This document shows, in pieces, positions 1 to 14,300 of a DNA stretch of 64,000 nucleotides. The translations under genes were made by a program, and so were the position numbers. The stretch is from contig NW_019091499.1 in NCBI RefSeq assembly GCF_001949145.1, positions 588,785 to 652,784 on the forward strand, given 5' to 3'. The stretch's first letter is position 1; every line of letters begins with the position of its first letter. The notes beneath the pieces are model-generated. The model was not told where the DNA came from. It worked only from the letters and a program-made list of their open reading frames with translations, and did no database searches. The stretch comes from Acanthaster planci (taxonomy: Eukaryota; Echinodermata; Asteroidea; Valvatida; Acanthasteridae).

Positions 1-3000
1 AAATGCAGATGGTGTGACAGTGATGTACTGGTATCATCGCCAGTTTATCGAAACAGCACGTCAGAGGTACCTCAACGACGATAGCCTAAAGAAGAAGCTC
101 CACAAGACTTGCGCTGAATATTTTGACGGCACCTGGTCAGGTGGTCGGGAAAAACCCTGCCGATATTCTGCTCTGCAGATCGAGCGTTTCGGAGTTCCAG
201 CAGAGGCGAAAGAAGACCGTAAAGTTTCAAGTCAACCCCTGACTTTCGCAGTGAACCCAAATGAAAGTGAAGGTATGGTGACCTTCAATCTTCGAAAGCT
301 CACCCAACTACCGTTCCATCTGATGGAAGCCGAAGAATGGGATGCACTTAAGACATCCGTACTTTTTGACTTTGACTTTTTGCTTACCAAGGTGAAGGCC
401 CTGTCAATGGAAGATGTCTTGGCCGATTTCTCCAAAGCAGAAGAGAAGGTAGATGATGTAGAAATTAGCATACTATTCGGAGCCCTGCGGCTTTCGTCGT
501 CCGTCATTTCAGATAATCCAGATCAATTAGCACCCGAGGTGATAGGAAGACTGATGGATGCTGCCTCTAAATTCCCAAGGATGGAATCGCTTCTCAAGCA
601 AGCTAAAATTGCAGGGAGTCTGTCTCACCCACTACTGCCATTGAGCACATGCCTTCAACCTCCTGGTGGAATGATGCTGACGTCACTTGAGGGCCACACT
701 GGGGAAGTCGTTTCCTTAGCAATCACAAGTGATTCACGGTTGGTTGTAACCGGTTCGAAGGATAACACGGCTCGCATCTGGCAGATAGAAAATGGCACAT
801 TGGTGCACATATTGACTGGTCATAGGGAAGCCGTCTATGGCATCGAAATTACACCAGACGATCAGAGTTGTGTGACGTACACCCACAATGGGGAGTACAT
901 GAAGTCAGGCAAAATATGTGTCTGGAATATGGAAACAGGAGATCTGATTCACCGACTAAAAGGGCATACAGGTAAAGGCCAATCGAACCTGGCAATCACT
1001 TTGGATGGAAAATACGCTGTCAGCGGTCTACAGACAACAGTCAGCCACGATGATAATAACGAAGACACGGACCACGAGGAGGACGAAATCATAACTGACT
1101 CAAAGAAAAGACACAAAGAAGAAAAAAGGAAAGAGTTGATAGCCTGTGAGTACCAAGACTGGGATGAGGAGGTATACGATGATGAAAGTCGAGACGTCGT
1201 GGTCATTTGGAATTTGGAGTCTGGACAAATCATGCACTGGTTGAATAAGCATACAGGTTAGTCATACTAAAAGTTCAGAAAAATGGTAGGTTAAAAAAAA
1301 TGAAATGCACTTTGATTTTAATAAAATTCTGATGAGAATTTAACTGCCTTTTCCCAAGCCTATTCAAGTCAATATGCTTAACACGAAATTGCTTGAAGAT
1401 TGCTTACTTTGACTTTATACATCCTTCCAGATGAAATAAAAGGTGTATTGACGACAGAGATAGCTGGCCGACAAGTAGCCATAACGTTCTCCGAAGATCA
1501 CACTCTTGTTCTTTGGGACATCCTGAAAGGTGAGATGATTCGTGAAATGACAGATGCAGACGACTTTCCTATCTTGAAGGTGGTACTGTCCGAAGATAGA
1601 CGACTTCTTGCCGTGCATGGCTATGAAATCTCACTGCACAGCTTCCCTGATTGCGAGTATCTAGGAGACGCTAGAGACCCTGAGTCGAGCTCCACTGTGG
1701 AAGCCATGTACATCACCAAAGATAACACTCGTGTCATATCTGGACACACTGCTGGTGTCGTGAGAACATATGGAACTGGGAATAATACAGAGAGAACACT
1801 CCTCGGACGACAGGATTGCTTTGAAAGAGACGGCGAACTAACCAGCATGGCTATTACTCCGAATGAAAGGTAGGCCTAATCGGGTGTTCCCCCCCCCAAA
1901 AAAAAAATAGTTAAAAATGATTTATTTTATATCAATTAAAGTTAACAAATGTTTCCGACGGAAAGCTTCACTTGAAGTTCATGTTGCTTTACGAATAAAT
2001 TTCCCATTACCTAATACAACTAATTTTTCCATCTGTCTAATGGAGGTTTGAAGAGATTCTTGCAAGTGTTGCAGTCACCGAATAATTCGTAAATCATAAC
2101 ACAACTATTTGTGTTTTCTACTTCTTTCGGATTTCTTTGTAGCTCAGAACTTGTTGAAACTGTTGCTTATTTTAGAGGACAATTTTTTCATTAACTGTGC
2201 AGTTTCAGAGCTTATAGATTCACAATTTAATAAATTTATTTTAATAAAAATAACTTCAGTTGAAATTGTGCAGTGTACCTCAGTTTATTTTCCAACAAGA
2301 GACACTCGTGTCTGATTTCTCATTTGTAATCAAGATTATCTCCGAAATGCATCATCATATTGAAATGAAGTCTCCAGGGTTGAAAAGATAAAATTCCAAG
2401 CTTAAATTTGATACAGGAGAGATTATCTGAAAATTGCTTTGGAAGCAAATAAATGATACTTCTGGGTTCCATTCTTATAGGGCACACTGTATACACATTT
2501 TTGCTTATTTTATTGATTCACTTAGTTTTAAATATTTAAGCGTCCTAGTCAGTGCGTTGGCATAAAAAACGGACAAAATCATCTGCACATAACAGACACA
2601 TATTTCTGCGCCTTTTTTGTAACAAAAGTATGTGGAAGAAAGAAGTGAACAAGTTTTCCCTTTCGAGTTTAGCAACAATCTTCATTTTTCCATTCTTGCT
2701 TTCACAGGTACGTGGTTGCTGCATTTAAAACGTCAGAAGCTGTAGTTCTGAATCCTGAAACATTGGAAGTAGAGGCCAAATTACAGCACATCCAAAACGT
2801 GTCGACTGTTGCTGTGACACCAGATGGTTCCAAGATTCTCACAGGATCAGAGGACAAGAACGTCCGCATCTGGGATGTTACTAATCTCAAAACGTCCAAC
2901 TCGAGGGACGAGCCAGAACTGCCGATCAGCAAACACGACGGTTGCACATATGAAGCACTGACCTTAAATTCTGACGACAAAGTTATCACAACGGGAAGTG

Positions 3001-4115
3001 ATAAAACGATCAAGCTGTGGGATGTACGGAGTGGGAAGTTGATCAAGTCCATCAAGGATCCAATGGAAGATACTTGCTATGCTGTGGCTATAAGTAGAGA
3101 CGACACCTTCATGGTAGGGTCCAGCAGCGGATGGTACGTCCTCACCTTGCCTGACTTTGTGCTCCTGCGCAAATTCAAAGAACTATGGATAACACCCTCT
3201 CATTGTGTGATCACCCCAGATAACAAAAGACTAGTCGCTGGGCTTGGACAGCCCAAGTTCGAAATCCGATTCCTCCATCTGGAAACAGGGCAGACGCTTC
3301 AGATCATTAATTTGAGATCTACTGCTTTTCGCATGCTAAGACATGGAGTGTTCATCAATCAGTACACGATTGGAATGTACGACTCCTTAGGAAAGACCAA
3401 GACACTCGAGCTCATCGATAGTGACCAAGGGCGCGTGATAGGTGAGCTCAAACATGCTGATCAGGTCTTATCAATTGCTGTCTCGCCAAACGAAAAGAGT
3501 CTCGTCGTTGGAAGCAACGACAACGATGTCGACCTGTGGAATCTCACCACATTCTCAAAAATAGCCTCCATGAAAGGACACACAGGACGCGTCAAGACAA
3601 CAGCATTCTCTCCCGATGGAAACCTCACAGCAACTGGGGCCGACGGCGGTGAAATCATCATCTGGGACGTCCAGTCACAGTCACTGAAGCATTTCCTAAG
3701 ACGGGCGCATGAATCTGATGTCTCAATTGTGATATTCAGTCCCGATGGCCGATTCTTGGTGTCAAGTGGACAGGATGACAATTATATTCAAGTGTGGGAC
3801 ACCCAGACCGGCAGACACTTGATGAAGTATCATACCTATGCCAAGACTAGTTCCATAATAATGTCAGCTAAATGTAACACTGCCATTATAACACTTCAGG
3901 ATGGAAGAGTAGCCTTCCTAACATTCTCAACCAGCATCCGATTATCAACCACCAGCAAGAAATCAGCACCTGCCTCAGTCACTGGTATCTCAATCAGTCT
4001 GAATTCCCCAATGACCGGAGGGAAACAGCCTCAATTCCGACAACAGATGCTGGCGGCGCGTGAAATTCGGACCCCAAATCAGCCGCGTGAAAGCAAAACG
4101 TGTCAAGTTCTATGA
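1..4115 (+). CDS. NWD1: NWD1-like NACHT/WD40 protein, copy 1 (3' part, cut by window edge)
   Basis: This is the C-terminal part of a STAND-type protein; such proteins couple NTP binding to oligomerisation, with WD40 blades as the sensor or scaffold. Coding exons are 1-1256 (continues left of the window), 1431-1869 and 2708-4115. GT-AG junctions and phases match exons 4-6 of the downstream paralogue, and the middle exon is 439 bp in both. Visible are the helical segment after the NACHT (YWYHRQF near the start), then WD40 blades from about nt 680 with motifs such as RIWQ, VWNM, IWNL, LWDI, IWDV, LWDV and LWNL. A charged insert (about nt 1050-1190) lies between blades. The C-terminus is SKTCQVL-stop, a CaaX-type end. 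The NACHT and N-terminus should lie left of the window. The family call is firm; NWD1 versus NWD2 is less so. Confidence 0.9.
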
Positions 4116-4329
4116 ACCTGTGATTGTGAAACGGAGTATTGCCGTCAAAATTGAGTAACTTTGCAAACTTGAAATAGATAGAAGGGTTAGATAGTCATCC
4201 CGGCTCCTTAACTTTGACAGGCGCATTGGGAGTAATTAAAACGAAAACTTTTGTTTGGTCTCGAATGGCTATGCGACGTTAGCTGGGAGTTTTGTGTCTC
4301 AGTCGCGCCACAGTTGGAGGGTTCAATCG

Positions 4330-4335
4330 AAATAA
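4330..4335 (+). terminator. Candidate poly(A) signal of NWD1-like copy 1
   Basis: AATAAA lies about 215 bases after the stop codon, the first canonical hexamer downstream on this strand. It is plausible from position alone; no transcript evidence is available. Confidence 0.35.
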
Positions 4336-5309
4336 AACCGACGAACAGAAAACCTTCAGCACAAAAATGAAGGGAAAAAGACTTTTACCCACAGCATCAT
4401 GCAGACATACTAACGCCAAAGGTGAAGAAAAGAGAGGGTCACGATAATACTTACCCATGGACTGTTAATGTTGGAATAACTTGGTTCACTGGCTTGACAA
4501 CCATACACTATCAATCACCGAGGGAAAACAATTTGACAACAGATAATCACTTTTTGAATGGATAAAATATGATTAATAATGGTTAATTAATTATACGCAT
4601 TTAATTGAAATTTGAGCACTTTACACCCTTTTGGCACTGTACTTCTGGGGGGTGGGTGAGAGTAATATCCCTGAAATTTTATGTTTGTCTTGATTTGGTT
4701 TCTTCCTGTAATTTTCTAGAAGTGTGTTTTTCAACCCAAATTGCTTGGAATCTCCGCAGACCTCCACACAAGTAAACGTATGCTCTTTGGTACAGTCAAT
4801 GCTACCACACTGCATCAGCGAGAGTGTTGTCCTCTGTATTGTCTACAGCTAAGCAGCAAGCACTTTCATAGCAATAGTACAACCTTCTGGCAGTCTGGTA
4901 CAATGCACGAACTCTTGGAGTTTTATAGTCAGCGTAGTGCGCTCGCTAAAAACCACGCTGCGTCGACAACTCCCGAAAAAAAAAATAATTCGCTCAGTGA
5001 CTAAAATGCATAAAGGGTTTTTGACGCTGTTCTCTATGAAACGCTTTTGCATTCACTGGATGTCTGTGAGGGGTCGATATCATTCAATAGAAGAAGTGTT
5101 CGTTGACAGGAACGTCACCATAGAGACGGATCCTGTGTCACAACGCGTTGGCCCGCAGTGGCAACAATGAAACATGCAGTATTTGACCTTTATATGCATG
5201 CGAACTTCACTACAGACCAGGTGCTATAGGGCTGAGGTGCCTGACATACTGTCGTCACGTGATTTCCGTTTATTTCCTAGTACATGTTTGGTGTTTTGCA
5301 TTTAAAAAT
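4336..5309. other. Intergenic spacer between the two NWD1-like genes
   Basis: I see no supported gene in this stretch. It separates two tandem paralogues on the same strand, so it must hold the copy 2 promoter. Short ORFs here have no family features. Confidence 0.6.
5255..5262 (+). promoter_or_regulatory. Palindromic E-box TCACGTGA upstream of copy 2
   Basis: TCACGTGA, a perfect CACGTG E-box with TFE/USF-type flanks, lies about 50 bases before the first ATG of the second NWD1-like gene. The sequence is certain; its role is inferred from position. Confidence 0.35.
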
Positions 5310-8300
5310 ATGGCGCTGAGCAAGGAAAGAACCGAATGGACAGACGCAGAGCTTGCAGTCCTATGTGGTGATTTAAGTCGAGAGTTACCAAGGCAACGTT
5401 CCAAGGTCGTGCGTATATTCACCAGTTCAACCTTCACAGGTAAAATATTGTATTTTGATTCACTCCTGTCAGGCATGCGAAAACCTGTACATTAGACATG
5501 ACGCAGTGACGCTGCTTCCCCTATTTGACGAGGCCGATAACATGAGCGTCGCAAGGGGAGGGGAAGCGGGGTGCTCCCTCCATACACAACACCCTACGAA
5601 ATGGGGAGAGGGATCGAGAACTAACAGAAAAGGAAAGAAGTACAAAAGAAATAGAAAAGCAATGGAAATCTCAAATTTCCCTGAATATGCCTCGAAATTG
5701 ACCCAATAAATATATTTATTATTTATTTTTTATATTTTGCCAATTTGTTACTATTGTTTTGCCCCGTCCTTTGGAAACAAAGAAAGACCCCTCCTTGCGA
5801 CACCCAAGGGCAACGGCCAACGTGCCATCCTGCATTTGTTTTGACGTATTATTGGTGAAAGGTGTTTAATGCATTCAGTTTGAGAGATTTGGGACAGCCA
5901 GGTCAACTTGGCAAATTGTTATTGCACATAATGCACTATGCTTCTGAAAAGGAAAATAAATTAGTCATGCCGAACGGGAGAGAGGCTGCAGGTACTCTAA
6001 AACTGTGATTTGTCTTGTCTGACAGTTTTTTTTCTCATCTTTTTTTCTGCGAGATTTTCAAGTGGCACATCTAGACCTTCTCTTTTACTTGTAGTACACG
6101 TATTGCACTTTTCAATGTTCCTTGAATACTCTTTTTAATATGGCATCTTGTGACTAAACTTTCGATATTGTTCCTGTTGAAGTCATAGGACTGTTGAGTT
6201 GCTTCTCTTAAAAAGGAACCATAACAAGCAATTTTGCCTTGCCAACTGAAGTAGGCTTTTTCTACAAGTTGGAACCCTTCCAAATTCCAATTTCCTTTCA
6301 AATATCAGTGCAGCAGAAAATCATGGATTGCCCGAAGTCGGCGATCATTCGATTTACTTTACACAGGGTGTTACCAGTGGCGTGACTAATGGGCACAGGC
6401 ATCTGCCCATCCTTCTTCGAAGTTCGTACCCCCCCCAAGTTGAATAAAATATTCACATGAATTTAATATCAAAATACCAGAATTGATATGAGGATTCCAG
6501 CTAAAAAGCAAATGCTTGTACTAAGTCTGGAACCTGATAATAGTGATATCACTGTAAACAAAGTAAGTCATTTTGGGCTCAAAATGACTAATAGTTGGGT
6601 CTCGATTACTAAATCAAGACAGGAATAATATTAAGTCAACAGTGCACTGACTTTGGTCAAATTTGACTAGTCTTGGACGAATAAATGTCGGTCATTGGCC
6701 TGTCTGACTACTTTAAATTGGTCATTTTAGACATAGAGCTGGACTAACTTTTATTAGTCAAAGTGAGTAATTTTTGTTTACAGTATACTGATTTCCTTCA
6801 AATCAACATGCATCTTAAAGAAATGCCCTCTCCCTGAGTTCAGTGATTTAAAGTTTGGGCTGGCGAGCCTACGTCTACTATAAAATTGACAAAGGAAGTG
6901 GACACATCAGAAATCTAAATATTTTTTTTTGCTTTGGAGTGTTTAACAGGTACAAAAAAAACACGCTTAAAAACTCAAGGGGGAAATCCCTATGATTATT
7001 TAGTACACTTAATCGTTTTTGCTAATTGCTCTGCACAGACTCGTTGTCATGGAAATTCTATTCCACGTCGGTATATCACCGTGTTTGTTTCACGGTCTGG
7101 TATACGTCTCATTGTATATGCTCAACACAAGCAACTTAGCTCGTCGCCCAGCCCCCGGACAGGGCGCTGGGAATGGCTGACGGCCTGGCACAGATTTTAG
7201 TGAAGGAAACACGTCACAAGGGGGTCACAGCTAACGACACGTAGAGCACTGTGGATAGATATCTGCCACCCGCGTGATCTCGCTCAATGCGTTACACAAA
7301 TAAGCGGTGGTTATCAGTTTGATACTTTTTGTTATCTTTCCCATTTCTGAAAAATTCTCAGTACACTTTATTCGTTGATCCAAAATTGATCAAAATAACC
7401 AATGGTTGGAATTCATCTCCAAAAGACACGTGATCAGTAATACTTGGTGAGAAAATAAATTACCACACTGTGATTGTACGTTTTTGTATGTTTTTATCAT
7501 ATGGCCCACACTTTGCCCGTGCCAAAGCATCGCCATTGGTGAACCAAACAACTTAAATAACGCTCGATAACAGGAAGTGATAACCTCGTGGTCACAGGTC
7601 GCGTCCAATGTAGCCAATCATGTGCAGTGCAAAGCCATCAGCCCTTCCCAACGCCCTGTTCAGGCGCTGGGTGACGAGCGAACCAAGCAACTTTACCCGC
7701 CCTCTTTTGTCAACCAGTCAGAAGCCGTATAATTAATAAGGGGCGCACTTTTGGGATTTTTGGAATGTGCGTTGTCGTGGTGGCGATATTTTTTAAATAT
7801 TCCATAAAAAAATGGTAGGGTAACCAGACTTGAATAAAGGCTACAATCGCGGATACGGGTAATTGTCTTTTTTCGAAGAGGTAAAGTCCAACATTTCAGC
7901 AGGGGAAGCTTCGACAAGGCGTGAAGACTAGTGTCCATTCCAAACCTGCAATAAATTCATTTCCCATTGGGAAGTACATGGCGCATCCCCAGAATCTGGA
8001 GCAATAAATATATTGCGGCCTTGTATGCCTCGTTAGTACGATGTAAGTAAACGCTGTGTTAATTTTGCCAAGGGTATTGAAGGAGTTACTAAACTTTAAT
8101 ACTGCAGATTAAAAAAACTTTCGATGTGAATGTCTTGTTGAATTCATAGATTTAAGTGTTTTTTCACAGTCAAGTTTCTTTTTCAAGCATGCTTAATTGA
8201 CAAGTGCATGGCAGATATCAATGAGCGACTACGGGCATCTGCTTTGTCTTAAAACTTGATTACTGAATCAAAAGTCACAGAATGTAACTAAAGGAGCCTT

Positions 8301-11300
8301 AAGTTTTACGCAGAAATCAATGTCACAGGACGAAATAAAGAAGTCACATTAAACATAGAAAAAGATATTAACACACTAAAAAAACCAAAAAAAAAAAATA
8401 GCATGAGAATCTACTTGAAAAAAGGCTGGAAGATTTCTTTGAGGTACGCAAGTGCTAAATAAATAAATTCTGTTGTATTTTTAATGCGTACGTAACACAC
8501 AAAAATGTGAAATATTTTCACTCTAAGCTGTTCTCATCGGCAATTAGAGGTAGTAAGAACTGATGTTATAGTTTGTCTCTTGCAAATTATGCTAAACCAT
8601 ATCTCATGTACTATTCCCTAGTAAGACTGAGCTAAAAAGTTAAAATTTGTTGCTTCCAGATTTTCTCAAACTCAATTTACTCAAGACCATCGCAAACTAA
8701 AAAGTGCTTTTCGCAATAGGTATATGGGTCTATACATTTTAACCACAATCGTTTCCTCAGTAAAAATCATTCCGGTTTTAACAGACACATCTGTAGAACG
8801 TAACGCCCTGATGAGGGAGACGTACCCTCGTCTGAAGGATTACTGCAAGTCTCGCCATGGATTAGAGTTCCAGGTCATTGACATGCGATGGGGAGTACGG
8901 GACGAAGCGACAGATGACCACATGACGTCAAAATTATGCATGAGGGAAATTGCTGCCTGCCAGCGCCTTTCAGTGGGACCAAACTTTGTAGTGAGTCTAA
9001 CCAACATTTATGAAAGCTTTCGTGTAACTTTAGCTCATGTACATATTTCATTTCATAAGGCGTTTTTATGGGAAAAAAACGGTTCCGATGGCATTATGGC
9101 CTCAGCCACTTTAAATGAGCTTTTATCTATATTTTAATAAAATTGTGTCGAGTGAGTACATGGGACATTTTGTACATGTATTTAACTTCAGCTAAAAATA
9201 ATGCAGAAGCCCACTTTCCAACATGTAGCTCCAATCTTAAATACTATAATCCGTACAATTTTCAGACGTTTCTCTGCCAAAAGTATGGATACCGACCTTT
9301 CCCGGCAAAAGTTCAAGGCGTTGAATTCAAAATACTACGGCAATGTTTGACCGACAACGGAATGCCGATCGAAACGCTCGACGAGTGGTTTATCTGTGAC
9401 GACAACTGCATACCACCCGTGTACGTCCTACAGCCAATCAGTTCCAGACTGCCATACTTCAATCGCCAGGACGATCCAGAGAAAATGAGGGCGCACAAGA
9501 CAGAGTGGTGGAAAACCTTCGAACTTCTCCAGGGGCAGCTGCGCTTTGCAGCTAACGAGGCAGAAAAACAGGGACTGCTGACGGCAGACCAAGCAAAGAA
9601 TTACAAGATTTCAGGTTCGCAAACCTAAAAAGAGAGTTCAGGAGATTCCAGTAATCTTTATCTATTTTATTAATTCAATTGGGAGAAGGGGCAACCAGGA
9701 GTTACGGACCTCCAAATGGAGGGCAAGTCCTCCTCCCGGGGCTGTGCCATGCACTGGTCTGTTTTATTGTAATAAGTAGTGTGGCCCTCTTTATGTTAAG
9801 TATTTTATGGTTTATTTTTACCCAATAGTAACCCACGACGAAGTTAATCATGGCCTTGTGGATACGCCGTCCGACGGAAAGGAGCAGTGTTTGTGTTTCA
9901 TCCGAAAGTTCGTCGACTTGGAAAGCAAATATGAGGCGGGAGAAGCCTCAAAGTTCCTCGACCTTCAGGACGGAAAGGTAGACATCGAGGCAAGGGAATT
10001 GCTCTCCGATCTGCGTGACAAAGTCACCCAAGTACTTCCCCCATCCAATATAATTGCGACCGATCTGGGAGACTGGACGAAGGACGGGGTTAATGTCAAG
10101 AATGAGAAGCATCGTGAGTATATCAAAAGCTTCTTGGATACTTTCTATACCAAGATGGTAAACATGGTCGAGATCGGTATCTCAAAGGAGAAGCTTGCCA
10201 GTCTGGAAGATCCCTTACATCAGGAGATTCTGCAGCACTTGTCTTTCTGTCTAACCAAATGCGTTGGATTCCAGGGCAGGGATGACATTATTAAAAATGT
10301 GCGAGACTACGTTATACAACGAGCAAAGGGTGACGGTGGAAAAGATGGTATTCCAATGGTGTTATATGGTGAGTCGGGAAGTGGAAAGACCTCCATTATG
10401 GCAAAATGTGCAGCACTTGTTAAGCAGTCATGGCTTTGTGGCACCGGCACTGTTATGGTGTTACGATTCCTTGGAACAAGCCCAAATACTTCTTCAATTC
10501 AACGAGTTCTGACAATGGTGTGCAAACAGATCTTGCTGGCCTACGACAAGAAGGGTTTCCAACTTCCTACTGAGTACAACAAATTGGTGGCAGCCTTTAG
10601 TAAAATCATGAAATTTGCTACAGCGGAAAAGCCTCTTGTCATTTTTCTGGACTCACTTGATCAATTATCAAGTGAACACGGTGCTCATCGTTTGGTTTGG
10701 CTTCCAAAGGCATTGCCAGCGTACACCGCTCTTGTGGTTTCCACGCTTCCAAAGGAACACGGCATCCTGGAAAAAGCTAAGGAGAGACTCCCTGATACCT
10801 CAACATACGTACAATTGTTTCCTTTCTCTAAAGAAGAAAGCAGGTACATCTTGAGGTCCTGGCTTGCAACTGCCAAAAAAAGTGTCACGAACTCTCAGTT
10901 CGAGTTGATTGATGAGGCGGTAGCTGTCTGCAGCCTCCCTTTGTTCCTAAAACTTGTCTTCGACCAGGCCACACAATGGCACTCTTACCATCCCCTCGAC
11001 AGATGTATTCTCAAACCAGGTATTCAAGACATGATCAATCTCATATTCGGAAAACTTGAAGAGTACCACGGCCAAATGCTTGTGTCGAGAGCCCTCGCAT
11101 ACATTACCTTATCGCCCACTGGTCTTACAGAGACAGAGCTAGAAGATCTCTTATCCCTAGACGATGACGTCCTAAATGATGTCTACCAATACTGGATGCC
11201 GCCTGTTCGTCGAATCCCGCCATCCTTGTGGACAAGAGTCCGGAACGACCTAAGTTCTTACCTCGTGGACAGAAATGCAGATGGTGTGACAGTGATGTAC

Positions 11301-14300
11301 TGGTATCATCGCCAATTTATCGAGACAGCACGTCAGAGGTACCTCAACGACGATAGCCTAAAGAAAAAGCTCCACAAGACTTGCGCTGAATATTTTGACG
11401 GCACCTGGTCAGGTGGTCGGAAAAAACCCTGCCGATATTCTGCTCTGCAGGTCGAGCGCTTTGGAATTCCAGCAGAGGCAGAAGAAGATCGCAAAGTTTC
11501 AGATCAGCCCTTGACTTTCTCTGGAGCTTTACACGCAAGTGCAGGTACTGTGACCTTCAACCTCCGAAAACTGACCCAGCTACCGTTTCATCTGATAGAA
11601 ATGGAAGAGTGGAATACACTGAAGATTTCTGCACTTCTGAACTTTGATTTTTTGCTCAGCAAAGTAAAGGCCCTCTCTATGCAAGATGCCTTGGCAGATT
11701 TCCAAAAAGCAGAAGAGAAGATAGATGATGCAGAAATCAGCACACTTTTTGGAGCCCTTCGGCTGTCGTCGTCCGTCATTTCAAATAATCCTGACCAGTT
11801 AGCGCCAGAATTAATCGGAAGACTGATGGATGCTGCTTCTAAATTCCCAAGAATGGAATCCCTTCTCGCGCAAGCTAAAATTGCTGGGAGTCTATCTCAC
11901 CCACTCCTGCCATTGAGCACTTGTCTTCAACCGCCTGGTGGTATGATGCTGACGTCACTTGAGGGCCACACTGAGGAAGTCGTTTCCTTAGCAATCACAA
12001 GTGATTCACGGTTGGTTGTAACCGGCTCGAAGGATAACACGGCTCGCATCTGGCAGATAGAAAATGGCACATTGGTGCACGTACTGACTGGTCATAGGGA
12101 AGCTGTGTATGGCATCGAAATTACACCAGACGATCAGAGTTGTGTGACGTACACCCACAATGGGGAGTACATGAAGTCAGGCAAAATATGTGTCTGGAAT
12201 ATGGAAACAGGAGATCTGATTCACCGACTAAAAGGGCACACTGGGAAAAGCAAATCAAATCTGGCAATTAGTTTGGACGGGAAGTACGCTGTCACCGGCC
12301 TACAAACACTGGTTAGCTATGACGAGGCAAGTAATGATACAGACAACGAGGAAGACGAGATCATTACTGACTCAAAGCAAAAACACAAGGATGCAAAGAG
12401 GAAGGAGTTGATGCCAAAAGAGGATTGGGATGAGGAGGAATATAAAAATGAAAGAAGGCACGTTGTAATCTTTTGGAACTTAGAGTCAGGACAAGTCATG
12501 CACTGGCTGAACCACCACACAGGTGAGTTTCAAACTTCACTTTAGAAAAAGTTGGCCTTCAGTTTAAGTAAACTTTTCAAACAATTTTAATGTTACCCCC
12601 CTCCTCTAACTGTGAACAACACTCATCAAAAACTCATGACGCTTACTCATATGGCAATATTCTTGTGTTTTGTTTTCTGAATGATTTTAGACGACATTAT
12701 GGGGGTCCTGACAACGGAGATCGATTGCCGACAAGTAGCGATAACATTTTCTCATGATCGCACTCTCGTTCTTTGGGACATACTAAAGGGTGAAACGATT
12801 CGTGAAATGGATGACGCAAACGGGTTTTCCATCCGGAAGGTGGCACTATCTGAAGACAAACGACTTCTCGCCGTGCATGGCTGTGAAATTTCACTGCACA
12901 GCTTCCCTGACTGCAAGTATCTTGGAGACACTAGAGACCCCAAATCGAGCTCCACGGTAGAAACCATGTACATTACCGGGGACAACACTCGTGTCATATC
13001 TGGACACGTCTGCGGTATGGTAAGAATGTACGGAACCGGAAAAAATACAGAGAGAACACTTCTCAAGCGACAGGACTGCTTTGAGAGAGATGGAGACATT
13101 ACTAGCATGGCCGTAACACCAAATGAAATGTACGTATGCCCCGTTATCTTTTATTTGGACGAGTACGTTCAGCATCAACACATAAACATGTTGATTCACA
13201 TTCGGAAATTGTCAGTCTTACAATCGCAAAGAAAATGTTTTTCAATCTTCTGACATTTCTTTCGCGCAGCGTGGTTGTCCGCTCTGAGCGAGAATAAGAG
13301 AGGGCGCGCTTTTACTTTGAAATTGCTGTCCTGTTACTCCGCTATTGGACTCCGCCACATTAGCGCGTAGTCTTATGAGCACTTGGCTCAGGGCGTGTTC
13401 AGAACGCGCAACCAATAATTATGACGGAATGTATGGTCTTGGCTAGTCCAGATTCTGGCCGAATTTTTCGTTTCTTCCACCGCCCTCATACATGTACATG
13501 CATTTGCATTATGGAATGACGTGACGCACACTTTACCAAAGAAAAATTCAGATTCTGCATGTGTGACCGCCCTCTTTCGGTGGATAATTTTGCAAAATGC
13601 ACTGCCATTCTGTAGACTGTAATTACGCACACAACACGAACGCGGTCCAGAAAGTGGCGCCACTACGGGGGAGTGCTTCCGCCTCCCCCCCATTTGCAAT
13701 CTATGCATGGTTTCCGTTAAAATGAAGCTGCGGTTTATTTTCCTGAAGTGTTCCCTTAAAAAAATGTAAACCCTTGGACCCCCAATTTAGGCGTACTACG
13801 TCAATGCGCGTGTGTGAACTTAATTTAAAAAAAAAAGGGATCCCGTATTTTCTCCGTTTCCTGGTAAGGGTGGTCTTCTGTTCGAGGCGGATGCTGATAT
13901 TTTTTTCTTCGATTCGCTCTCTTGCTAGGTACGTGGTTGCTGCATTGAAAACATCTGAAGCCGTAGTGTTGAATCTGGAAACACTGGAAGTGAAAGCTAA
14001 ACTTCCGCACATCCAAAACGTGTCGATTGTTGCTGTGACACCAGATGGTTCCAAGATTCTCACAGGATCAGAGGACAAGAACGTCCGCATCTGGGACGTT
14101 GCTAATCTCAAAACATCCAACTCGAGTGACGAACCAGGACTGCCGATCAGCAAACACGACGGTTACCCATATGAAGCACTGACCTTAAATTCTGACGACA
14201 AAGTTATCACAACGGGAAGTGATAAAACGATCAAACTGTGGGATGTACGGAGTGGGAAGATGATCAAGTCCATCAAGGACCCGATGGACGGAGCTTGCCA

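Larger units (their letters stand above)
5440..8784 (+). other. Long intron 1 of NWD1-like copy 2
   Basis: This 3.3 kb intron splits the DUF4062 signature between SSTFT and DTSVER. It contains a 234-base TIR element (6551-6784) and a CAGTGGCGT-type repeat end at 6375. I see no other gene in it. The splice sites are ACAG|gtaaaa and ttttaacag|AC. Confidence 0.75.

Noticed and set aside
2702-3055. Long antisense ORFs opposite the NWD1-like exons (also at 3461, 11588, 12752, 13701)
   Set aside because: They are shadows of the sense coding frames; the sense strand has domain motifs and splice logic.
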